From an uncultured Eubacterium sp. (GTDB lineage: Bacteria > Bacillota > Clostridia > Oscillospirales > CAG-272), in NCBI GenBank assembly GCA_900544285.1, contig UQUT01000005.1, positions 36,419 to 100,418 of the forward strand: a stretch of DNA of 64,000 nt. Direction: 5' to 3'. The notes below the pieces were generated by a model. It worked only from the letters and a program-made list of their open reading frames with translations. It was not told the DNA's origin and ran no database searches. Of the stretch, positions 50,928 to 59,360 are shown one piece after another (the stretch's first letter is position 1; every line of letters begins with the position of its first letter). The position numbers and the translations under genes are program-made.

Positions 50928-53195
50928 TTATTCAAGATGCTCGCGCTCTTTGTCGCGCGTGACGCTCTCCGCCATGGACTGAATCTTCACGAGCCTGTAA
51001 TACTTGCCCTTCTTTTCCATAAGCTCATCTGGCGTGCCGAATTCAAGAATTCTGCCCTTGTCGATAACGACTATCTTGTCCGCCTGTTTGAGAGTTGAAA
51101 GACGGTGCGCAATCATAAGAGTTGTTCTTCCCTTGACGAGATTGTTTATTGCGTCCTGAATGAGCTTTTCCGTTTCAGAGTCGACTGCGCTCGTCGCTTC
51201 GTCAAATATGAGCACGCCGGGATTGTTGAGTATTGCGCGCGCGATTGATATTCTCTGTCGCTCGCCGCCGGAAAGTCCGACGCCGCGCTCGCCGAGAACC
51301 GTATCGTATGCGTCGGGGTGACGGAGAATAAATTCGTGCGCGTTTGCGATGTCCGCCGCTTTGAGGACCTCCTCAATGCTTGCATTGGGCTTGCCGTATG
51401 CAATGTTATTGAAAATCGTATCGGAAAACATCATCGCTTCCTGCTGAACATAACCGATTCTGGAGCGGAACCAGCTCATATCAAGGGTTTTTATGTCCTG
51501 ACCGTCAAGCAGAATCTGCCCGTCGTAATTATCATAAAAGCGGAGGAAAAGATTTATAAGGGTCGTTTTACCGGAGCCCGTCGTGCCGACAATGCCGACA
51601 GCCTCTCCCGGCTCAATTGTCAGGTTGATGTCCGAAAGGACGTTTTTCGTCTTGTCAAACGAGAAGCTGACGTGACGGAATTCGACCTTGCCCTGCAATC
51701 TCTGCGGAATATTGCCCTTTCCGTCGTCGTGCTCCGGCTCGGCGTCGAGAATGTCCATAACTCTTTCGGCAGATGTCAGCGCGCTCTGATACGAGTCATT
51801 GAGTCCCGCAAAGAAGTTGACGGGGCCGTAAAACATCGAAGTATATGAGATGAACGAAACGAGCAGACCGAGAGATATTCTGCTTTTGCCCTCTATGACT
51901 TCGAGTCCGCCGACGTTCCATATTATAAGCGATCCGCACACAATGACAAACGACACCGCCGCCGTGAAAATGCTGGACATTCTTCCCGCGCGGACGCTGA
52001 CTTTCAGCCATTCGTCATTCTGCTTTTCAAGTCGCTTTGACGCGCGTTTTTCGCCAGAAAACGATTTTACGACGCGTATGCAGGGTATTGAATCCGTCAG
52101 AACGGAGGAGACCGCCGTCCATTTTCGCCATATGCGGCGGTAAAACGGGCGGATTTTGCGCCCAAATTTTCTCGAAGCATCAACGACAAACGGCACCGGA
52201 ATGAGCGAAAGCAGAGAGAGCTTCCAGTTCATCGTTATCATTATAACAATTATTCCTATAAGGAGGAACAATTGAGTCACAACCTCCTGCGTGATACGCA
52301 GAATGAACGCCTGAAGGTTGTTTGTATCACTACTGATGCGGTTTATGACGGAGCCTGTTGACGTTTTATCATAAAACTTCATCGGCAGATGCTGTGCTTT
52401 TTCAAACACGTCGTTGCGCAGATCCGCGACGATACTGTCACCCGCGCGACGGAGGAGTGCCCCTCTGACCGCCGAAAGCAGATACTGCACAAGATACGTT
52501 CCGAAAAGAAACGCAACAATTATGTAAAGCATTTTTTTATTTTTATCCGGAATTATGTCGTCGACGAGCATTTTCGTAACGTAAGGCGGCACGAGACTGA
52601 GCGCCGTTATCATAACTGACATCATAACTGAAAGAATTATTGTCTTGATTTCGGGCTTTACGTATTTCGCCAGCTTTGAAACGAGCTTGCCCTTTGACGC
52701 ACAGTTGAGGCAGTCCGCTCCCGGGCGGACAAGGTTTCTTCCGCATTTCGGGCAGACCGTGCAAAAGCTTCTGTACGCCGTTTCGACGCCTCCGATGGCG
52801 TCATCCGTCGACGTTCCTGAGACGACTTTGTCCACGAACAGCACCGCCGCATTGAAAAGTGCGGTTACGGCATATGTCGCTCTCGCAAGCGACACCTTTT
52901 CTCCGCTTTTCATTATCGCCATAAGAAAAGCGTTTCCGTACATACGCTTTATCGAAAGCCCGTCAAGCTCGGAATATGACACCGTCACAGCTTCCGTGCC
53001 CTCCCCGGACCGATATACGGAAATGATTCTTCCGTCCGTAAAGGTGACGAGGGGCTCGCCGTAGTTTCCGCCCGGCAGAAGGTCTGTTGTTATTCTGAAA
53101 AGCTCGCGCTCCCCCTCGGAAAGCTCCGTTTTCAGCCTTTTCAGAATATTTTCATCTGTGATTTTTTTATTTTCCAACGGTAAAATAAAATCCAT
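50928..53195 (-). CDS. ABC exporter with N-terminal zinc-ribbon domain
   Basis: 755 residues. Residues 1-130 form a PH-like soluble domain, then a zinc ribbon CPKCGRNL...CLNC (about 148-167), six membrane helices (about 180-470) and an ATPase domain with GTTGSGKTT, LSGGERQR and VLIFDEATSAVD. The N-terminal soluble plus zinc-ribbon form is typical of ABC exporters associated with DUF1854. Homodimeric export is likely; the substrate is unknown. First gene of the operon with darA. Confidence 0.9.
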   Translation of the reverse strand: MDFILPLENKKITDENILKRLKTELSEGERELFRITTDLLPGGNYGEPLVTFTDGRIISVYRSGEGTEAVTVSYSELDGLSIKRMYGNAFLMAIMKSGEKVSLARATYAVTALFNAAVLFVDKVVSGTSTDDAIGGVETAYRSFCTVCPKCGRNLVRPGADCLNCASKGKLVSKLAKYVKPEIKTIILSVMMSVMITALSLVPPYVTKMLVDDIIPDKNKKMLYIIVAFLFGTYLVQYLLSAVRGALLRRAGDSIVADLRNDVFEKAQHLPMKFYDKTSTGSVINRISSDTNNLQAFILRITQEVVTQLFLLIGIIVIMITMNWKLSLLSLIPVPFVVDASRKFGRKIRPFYRRIWRKWTAVSSVLTDSIPCIRVVKSFSGEKRASKRLEKQNDEWLKVSVRAGRMSSIFTAAVSFVIVCGSLIIWNVGGLEVIEGKSRISLGLLVSFISYTSMFYGPVNFFAGLNDSYQSALTSAERVMDILDAEPEHDDGKGNIPQRLQGKVEFRHVSFSFDKTKNVLSDINLTIEPGEAVGIVGTTGSGKTTLINLFLRFYDNYDGQILLDGQDIKTLDMSWFRSRIGYVQQEAMMFSDTIFNNIAYGKPNASIEEVLKAADIANAHEFILRHPDAYDTVLGERGVGLSGGERQRISIARAILNNPGVLIFDEATSAVDSETEKLIQDAINNLVKGRTTLMIAHRLSTLKQADKIVVIDKGRILEFGTPDELMEKKGKYYRLVKIQSMAESVTRDKEREHLE

Positions 53196-53241
53196 AACGT
53201 TTTCCTCTCTTTTTTATTCCCGTTTTTAATAAAGTCCCTGT

Positions 53242-53270
53242 ATCATATCATGGCATTCTGCTTTTGTCAA
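53242..53270 (-). promoter_or_regulatory. Promoter for the ABC-DUF1854-darA operon
   Basis: On the minus strand TTGACA (53270-53265), 17 bp spacer, TATGAT (53247-53242). Confidence 0.7.
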
Positions 53271-53316
53271 CATCATTTCGGACTTTTCATAAAACAATTT
53301 CCGTTTTATTATATAA

Positions 53317-53350
53317 AAATCTCCCGACGAAAAATTCCGTCGGGAGATTT
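53317..53350 (-). terminator. Terminator after the PFOR gene
   Basis: Thirteen bp stem AAATCTCCCGACG and complement, 8 nt loop, TTTTTAT on the minus strand. Confidence 0.88.
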
Positions 53351-53365
53351 GATTCCGGATATCAA

Positions 53366-56300
53366 TTATTTGACTTCCGTTTCGTACATATTTCTGAGGT
53401 CAACAAGGTGACGATATTTCTCTTTTGCAAGCTCGCTTGCTTCTGCGAAGAGCTTTTCTGCTCTTTCGGGGAAGGACTGAACAAGTCTGCTGTAACGTGT
53501 TTCGCTCTTGATGAACTCAACATAGTCAGCCGTCGGCTCCTTGGAGTCGATTGTCAGCGGGTTCTTGCCCTCTGCGACGTTTGCAGGGTTGAAGCGGAAC
53601 ATCTGCCAATAACCTGCGTCAACAGCTTTCTTCATTTCAGCCTGACAGTTGCTCATGCCGCCCTTGAGTCCGTGCATTTCGCAGGGAGCGTAACCGATGA
53701 TGAGCGAAGGACCGTTGTATGCTTCTGCCTCTGCAATAGCCTTGACAGTCTGGTTCATATCTGCGCCCATAGCAACCTGTGCAACGTAGACGTAGCCGTA
53801 GCTCATAGCGATTTCGGCAAGGTTCTTCTTCTTGATTGCCTTACCTGCTGCCGCAAACTGCGCAACCTGACCCATCTGGCTTGCCTTTGACGCCTGACCG
53901 CCTGTGTTTGAGTAAACCTCGGTATCAAATACCATAACGTTTACGTTTTCGCCGGAAGCGAGGACGTGGTCAAGACCGCCGAAGCCGATATCATATGCCC
54001 AACCGTCGCCGCCGAAGATCCATACGGACTTCTTTGCGAGCATATCCGCATTTGCAACGATCTCCTTTGCGAGGTCGCAAGCGCCGCATTCGCAGCTCTT
54101 TGCAAGTGCTGCTTCGCAAGCGGAAACGAGCTTCTTGCCTGCCTCTGCGGAAGCGTCTGTATCAATATTTTCAAGCCAGTCATTGCCTGCCGCCTTGACT
54201 GCTTCGTCGCAGCATTCGGTTGCAACAAGTGCCTTTACAACGTCTGCAAGGTGTGCGCGACGGTGCTTAACGGCTGTAAGCATACCAAGACCGTGCTCTG
54301 CGTTATCCTCAAAGAGTGAGTTTGCCCATGCCGGACCGTGACCGCTCTCGTTGTTGACCGTGTACGGTGTGGAGGGAGCGGAGCCACCCCAGATGGATGA
54401 ACAACCCGTAGCGTTGGAGATATACATCTTCTCGCCGAAGAGCTGTGTGATAAGGCGGGCATAAGTTGTTTCCGCACAGCCTGCGCAGGATCCGGAGAAC
54501 TGAAGCAGCGGCTGATTGAACTGGCTGCCCTTGACTGTTGTATCCGCAAAGGGAGTAGCCTTCTTTGTTACGTTGTTGACAGCGTAATCGAAAGCGGGCT
54601 GCTGATCGAGCTGGGTTTCCGTGAGAACCATTTCAAGCGCTCTCTTCTCGGGCTTTGTCGGGCAGACGTTCACGCAGAGCGAACAGCCCATACAGTCGAG
54701 AGGAGAAACAGCGATTGTGAATTTATAATCTTCGCAGCCCTTACCCATCATCTTAGCCGTGAACTTTGTGCAAGCGGGAGCCTTTGCGGCTTCGTCTGCG
54801 TTCATAGCGAAGGGACGGATAGCGGCGTGAGGACATACATAAGAGCACTGGTTGCACTGGATGCAGTTTTCAGCGTGCCATACGGGAACCTTGACTGCAA
54901 CGCCGCGCTTGTCATAAGCGGATGCGCCCTGAGGATATGTGCCGTCTGCGCAATCCTTGAATGCAGAAACGGGGAGCGAATCGCCCTTCATAGCGTTTAC
55001 GGGACGTGCAATGTCGTTTACAAACTTGACAAGGTCAGCTCTCTTGCCTTCTGCGGGAGCCTTGGCAGCTTCCTTTTCAGCCGTCTTCCAGCTTTCGGGA
55101 ACGTTTACCTTGACAGCTGCGCCTGCGCCTGCGTCGATAGCGGCGTAGTTGAGGTTGACGATAGCTTCGCCCTTCTTGGAATATGACTTATAAGCCATCT
55201 TCTTCATATATTCTATTGCCTCTGCTGCGGGAAGAACCTTTGCAAGAGAGAAGAATGCGGACTGAAGAACCGTGTTCTTAACCTTGACGTTGCCGAGCTT
55301 CATAGCCGTGCCGGTAGCGTCGATAACGTAGAAGTTGATACCGTTGTTTGCGATATAAGCCTTTACGGAGCCGGGGAGCTTTTCATCAAGCTCTGCCTCT
55401 GTCCACGGGCAGTCGAGGAGGAATACGCCGCCGGGCTTAACGTCGGATACCATGTCGTACTGTTCAAGATAAGCGTGATTATGGCAAGCGACAAAGTCAG
55501 CCTTTGTGATATAGTACGGGCTCTTTATGGGAGTATCGCCGAAGCGGAGGTGAGAAACCGTAAAGCCGCCGGTTTTCTTTGAGTCGTACTGGAAGTATGC
55601 CTGAATGTATTTATCGGTGTGGTCGCCGATGATCTTTATCGAGTTCTTGTTTGCGCCGACTGTACCGTCGCCGCCGAGACCCCAGAATTTGCATGCGATA
55701 GTGCCTGCGGGAGCTGTGTCCGGAGCGGGCTTCTCTTCGAGGGAAAGGCCTGTAACGTCATCGGTGATACCGATTGTGAAGCCGTTCTTCGGAGCGTCCT
55801 GTGCGAGGTTTTCATAAACCGCAAAGATAGATGCGGGAGGCGTATCCTTTGAACCGAGACCGTAACGTCCGCCGACAACCTTTACAGTCTTTCCTGCCTG
55901 AGCAAGAGCCGTAACAACGTCAAGATAGAGAGGCTCGCCGAGAGAGCCGGGCTCTTTTGTTCTGTCGAGAACGGCGATCTTCTTGCACGTTTCGGGGATA
56001 GCCGCGATGAGCTTGTCCGCACGGAAAGGACGGTAAAGACGAACCTTTACAAGACCGACCTTCTCGCCGTGAGCGTTCATATAATCAATAACTTCCTCTG
56101 CAACGTCGCATACGGAGCCCATAGCGATGATAACTCTGTCTGCATCGGGTGCGCCGTAATAGTTGAAGAGCTGATAGTTTGTGCCGAGTTTTTCGTTGAC
56201 CTTGCCCATATATTCTTCAACGATAGCGGGGAGAGCGTCATAATATTCGTTGCACGCTTCTCTGTGCTGGAAGAAGATATCGCCGTTTTCAGCCGAGCCG

Positions 56301-56947
56301 CGGAGAACGGGATGTTCGGGGTTGAGCGCACGTGCGCGGAAAGCCGCAAGCGCGTCCTTGTCTATCATGGATTTGAGGTCGTCATAGTCCCAAGCCTCGA
56401 TCTTCTGGATTTCATGAGATGTTCTGAAACCGTCGAAGAAGTTGAGAAACGGTACTCTGCCCTTGATTGTTGAAAGATGGGCAACAGCGCCGAGGTCCAT
56501 AATTTCCTGCGGGTTGGATTCAGCGAGCATAGCAAAGCCTGTCTGACGGCAAGCGTATACGTCGGAATGGTCACCGAAAATGTTGAGTGCGTGAGACGCC
56601 ACGCAACGCGCGGAAACATGAATTACACAGGGAAGAAGTTCTCCGGCGATCTTGTACATATTGGGGATCATAAGGAGAAGTCCCTGAGAAGCGGTATATG
56701 TTGTTGTAAGTGCGCCTGCTGCGAGAGAGCCGTGAACAGCACCTGCCGCGCCTGCTTCGGACTGCATTTCAACAACCTTTACCTTGTCTCCGAAAATGTT
56801 TTTGAGCCCGCCCGCAGACCATGTGTCGGTGTTTTCCGCCATAGGGCTGGAAGGCGTGATGGGATAGATTGCGGCAACCTCCGTAAACGCATACGAAACG
56901 TGTGCGGCAGCGGTGTTACCGTCCATGGAAATCATTTTTCTTGCCAT
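53366..56947 (-). CDS. nifJ: Pyruvate:ferredoxin (flavodoxin) oxidoreductase
   Basis: 1193 residues, the single-chain homodimeric PFOR. The ATG at 56947 follows CGGAGG; a longer frame to 57001 has no site. Domains in order: pyrimidine-binding (ITPSSPMAEN), gamma/transketolase parts, a two-cluster ferredoxin domain (CIQCNQCSYVCP about 694; CMGCSLCVNVCP about 749), the proximal-cluster C in SGSCAGCAET (about 813), and TPP-binding GGDGWAYDIGFGG with SNTGGQ (about 976-1014). It oxidises pyruvate to acetyl-CoA, reducing ferredoxin, and is the main ferredoxin source; the Hdr-Frd cluster would be a second one. Confidence 0.97.
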   Translation of the reverse strand: MARKMISMDGNTAAAHVSYAFTEVAAIYPITPSSPMAENTDTWSAGGLKNIFGDKVKVVEMQSEAGAAGAVHGSLAAGALTTTYTASQGLLLMIPNMYKIAGELLPCVIHVSARCVASHALNIFGDHSDVYACRQTGFAMLAESNPQEIMDLGAVAHLSTIKGRVPFLNFFDGFRTSHEIQKIEAWDYDDLKSMIDKDALAAFRARALNPEHPVLRGSAENGDIFFQHREACNEYYDALPAIVEEYMGKVNEKLGTNYQLFNYYGAPDADRVIIAMGSVCDVAEEVIDYMNAHGEKVGLVKVRLYRPFRADKLIAAIPETCKKIAVLDRTKEPGSLGEPLYLDVVTALAQAGKTVKVVGGRYGLGSKDTPPASIFAVYENLAQDAPKNGFTIGITDDVTGLSLEEKPAPDTAPAGTIACKFWGLGGDGTVGANKNSIKIIGDHTDKYIQAYFQYDSKKTGGFTVSHLRFGDTPIKSPYYITKADFVACHNHAYLEQYDMVSDVKPGGVFLLDCPWTEAELDEKLPGSVKAYIANNGINFYVIDATGTAMKLGNVKVKNTVLQSAFFSLAKVLPAAEAIEYMKKMAYKSYSKKGEAIVNLNYAAIDAGAGAAVKVNVPESWKTAEKEAAKAPAEGKRADLVKFVNDIARPVNAMKGDSLPVSAFKDCADGTYPQGASAYDKRGVAVKVPVWHAENCIQCNQCSYVCPHAAIRPFAMNADEAAKAPACTKFTAKMMGKGCEDYKFTIAVSPLDCMGCSLCVNVCPTKPEKRALEMVLTETQLDQQPAFDYAVNNVTKKATPFADTTVKGSQFNQPLLQFSGSCAGCAETTYARLITQLFGEKMYISNATGCSSIWGGSAPSTPYTVNNESGHGPAWANSLFEDNAEHGLGMLTAVKHRRAHLADVVKALVATECCDEAVKAAGNDWLENIDTDASAEAGKKLVSACEAALAKSCECGACDLAKEIVANADMLAKKSVWIFGGDGWAYDIGFGGLDHVLASGENVNVMVFDTEVYSNTGGQASKASQMGQVAQFAAAGKAIKKKNLAEIAMSYGYVYVAQVAMGADMNQTVKAIAEAEAYNGPSLIIGYAPCEMHGLKGGMSNCQAEMKKAVDAGYWQMFRFNPANVAEGKNPLTIDSKEPTADYVEFIKSETRYSRLVQSFPERAEKLFAEASELAKEKYRHLVDLRNMYETEVK

Positions 56948-57083
56948 GTTTTTTCCTCCGTTTTTTATTTGCATATAATGAAAATTATATATATTTTGCA
57001 TTAACTATTATATTATCACAACTGTTGCGAAAAGTAAATAAATTTATTGTAAAAAATAATCCTTAAAATAAATTTTTTGTTTT

Positions 57084-57554
57084 TCAGTTGTTATCCGCAA
57101 GGCATGCGTCTATGACGATAAGCGCGCAAAGGCACGGGATAACGTCGCTGTCGCGCATGACGCGAAGGCGATAAGCGTCGCCGAAGGTAAACCATTCCTT
57201 TGAAACCGTCGCGACGGTGCTCCCGTCATCCGTTATTTCGTATTCATGGGCAAAGAATTCGCCCTCTATCTCCCACCCGAGCGGGTCGACCCTGTATGAC
57301 GGACAGAAAAGCGATATTCTCTTGCAGACGGTCATCTCTTCCCCGCCAGCGGAAAAATCGTATTTGAGCGGGAACGAAAAAAGTCTTCTTGAAATTTCAG
57401 CGACCTCTTCTCCGTCAGCGGAGGTTATGTGAAACGTTTTCGGCAGAGACAAAAACTCGCCGGAGACATAATATTTTTCGCTTCCGTCCTCCGAATAGAC
57501 CGTGAACCTTTCGCCGATGGTGAAAACGTGCTGCTTTATATAAAGGTCTGTCAT
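57084..57554 (-). CDS. LURP-one-related (YxjI-like) protein
   Basis: 156 residues with the Tubby-like beta-barrel pattern of the LURP-one/YxjI family: YIKQHVFTIGERFTVY at the start, GEFLSLPKTFHI, and KEWFTFGDAYRLRV near the end. Family function is unknown; a lipid-binding role has been suggested from the fold. It starts 1 bp after the rqcH stop on the same strand. Confidence 0.84.
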   Translation of the reverse strand: MTDLYIKQHVFTIGERFTVYSEDGSEKYYVSGEFLSLPKTFHITSADGEEVAEISRRLFSFPLKYDFSAGGEEMTVCKRISLFCPSYRVDPLGWEIEGEFFAHEYEITDDGSTVATVSKEWFTFGDAYRLRVMRDSDVIPCLCALIVIDACLADNN

Positions 57555-57555
57555 T

Positions 57556-59298
57556 TTATTTTCCTTTCGGCTTTGCGGGATTTACATATGCCGTGTAATA
57601 ATCCGTATAAATTACGTGACCCGGCGCCGAGCCCGACGGCTTTTTGACAAATTTCGCAAGGGTATAATCGACTGCGACGTTTGCGGAAGCCCTCTCGTCG
57701 GAGAAAAATGCCGCCGCCTGCGCCGCCTCAGTAAAGTCTCTTGCGTCGGGGTCTTCATCAGGCCCGCAGCGCATAATCACGTGCGACCCTGCCCCTCCCT
57801 TGACGTGAAACCACCAGTCGCTCTTTTCGGCGAGCTTTGTTGAAAGGAAGTCGTTCTGGGTGTTGTTCTTTCCGCAGATTATCTCCCTGCCGAGCGACGT
57901 ATGAAAATACATCGGCTCCGTCTTTTTCGGCTTCTGCCCTTTCACCTGCACGGGACGACGGAGATAGCCCGTTTTCATCAGCTCTTCCCTTATCTCGGAA
58001 ACGTCCGCCGCACATTCGCAGAGCGCAAGCGACGCTTCAACGGTTTTCAGATATTCCAGCTCCGCGCGGGCTTTTTCCGCCTGCTCGGCTGCAATCGTCC
58101 TCGCCGTTTTGAGCTTGTTATACTTCTTATAATATCTCGCCGCATTCTGGGACGCCGTCAGCTTTTCGTCAAGCGGGATGGTTACCGTCCGAGGCGGGTC
58201 GGAATAATAGTCCGTGACAGTCGCCTCGCCGGCTTTGCCCGTCAGCATATAAAGCGAGCCGGTTATAAGCTCGCCCCAACGGCGATATTTTTCCGCGTCC
58301 TTACATTCTTCAAGCTCCGCAGAGAGAATATCCAGCTTCTTTGTCAGTCGCTTTTTCGCCGTGACTATAAGCGCTTCCGTCGCGCCGACGCGGTTTTTCA
58401 GCGCCTCGGCTTCCGCTTTTTTGCCGTAGAAAGCCGAGAGAAGAGCGGAAAAGCTCTCAAACCTTTTCCCCGCTCCGGGCAGATATGTTATCTCCGTATA
58501 TGAAAATTCTTCGGGCTCTCCACCTGTGCCGTAAACAGCGTAAGGAACGAATTCCCCGTTTTTCACTTTTTCCATGAGTGCAAGGAAGTCAGAGGCAAGC
58601 CTTTTTGCGTCGGCTTCGCCCGCCGTCATTCCGTCACAGCCCGCCCGATGCACGATTTCTCTTGCGACAACGGGAGAAAAGCCGAGATATGTGTCAATGA
58701 AAAATCTTTCTGCGTCCTTTCCCTGCGGGTAATTTTCAAATCGGGAAAGAAAGCCCTCCTCCGTTTCGTCAAGAGGCGACGCCTTGTCCTGCGGCGGCGG
58801 TGACTGATATATCATTCCCGTCAGAAGCTGACGACGACTGCTCGTCGTCATATCGACGGGCTTTGTCACGCCCAGAATTTTCATTTTCCCGTCATCGTCG
58901 CCGGTGAAGATGATATTGCTGTATTTGCCCATTATCTCCGCTATGAGATATCGCCTGCACTCAAAGCCGAGCTCATCCCGGCAGGCAAATGTTATCTTTA
59001 TCGCACGCTCAAAACCGACCGTCTCCACGTTATCTATCTGTGCTCCCGCAAGGTGCTTGCGCAAAAGCATACAGAACATCGGCGGGGCGGCGGGATTTTC
59101 TCCCGCGGTTTCCGTAAAACACACTCTTGCCGAGGCGGGAGAAGATGAAACAATCAGCTTTTTTGTTTCCCTGCCGACGCGGCAGAAAAGCAATATCTCT
59201 TCTTTTGACGGCTGATAAACCTTTTCGACTCTTGCCCCCGCAAGGGCGCCATCAAGCTCCTTTGCAACAGCCGTCGCAAATATAACGTCAAATGCCAT
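57556..59298 (-). CDS. rqcH: NFACT ribosome quality-control protein, Rqc2/RqcH
   Basis: 580 residues from the ATG at 59298, behind GAGGA. N-terminal NFACT-N domain, HhH part, long coiled coil (about 295-430) and the NFACT-R domain DWWFHVKGGAGSHVIM. It recruits tRNA-Ala to stalled 50S subunits and adds C-terminal alanine tails. The pair equivalent to the essential Asp97-Arg98 of Bacillus RqcH reads E97-R98 (VGFERAI). Older annotations call it fibronectin-binding protein. Confidence 0.92.
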   Translation of the reverse strand: MAFDVIFATAVAKELDGALAGARVEKVYQPSKEEILLFCRVGRETKKLIVSSSPASARVCFTETAGENPAAPPMFCMLLRKHLAGAQIDNVETVGFERAIKITFACRDELGFECRRYLIAEIMGKYSNIIFTGDDDGKMKILGVTKPVDMTTSSRRQLLTGMIYQSPPPQDKASPLDETEEGFLSRFENYPQGKDAERFFIDTYLGFSPVVAREIVHRAGCDGMTAGEADAKRLASDFLALMEKVKNGEFVPYAVYGTGGEPEEFSYTEITYLPGAGKRFESFSALLSAFYGKKAEAEALKNRVGATEALIVTAKKRLTKKLDILSAELEECKDAEKYRRWGELITGSLYMLTGKAGEATVTDYYSDPPRTVTIPLDEKLTASQNAARYYKKYNKLKTARTIAAEQAEKARAELEYLKTVEASLALCECAADVSEIREELMKTGYLRRPVQVKGQKPKKTEPMYFHTSLGREIICGKNNTQNDFLSTKLAEKSDWWFHVKGGAGSHVIMRCGPDEDPDARDFTEAAQAAAFFSDERASANVAVDYTLAKFVKKPSGSAPGHVIYTDYYTAYVNPAKPKGK

Positions 59299-59317
59299 AT
59301 TGTCCTCTTTCATTAAA

Positions 59318-59350
59318 ACAAATCGGGAAAGCTACCCCCTCCCGATTTGT
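59318..59350 (-). terminator. Terminator after the YfhO-family gene
   Basis: Stem ACAAATCGGGA/TCCCGATTTGT with TTTTAAT after it on the minus strand; it separates YfhO from rqcH. Confidence 0.8.
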
Positions 59351-59360
59351 CCGTTTTAAT

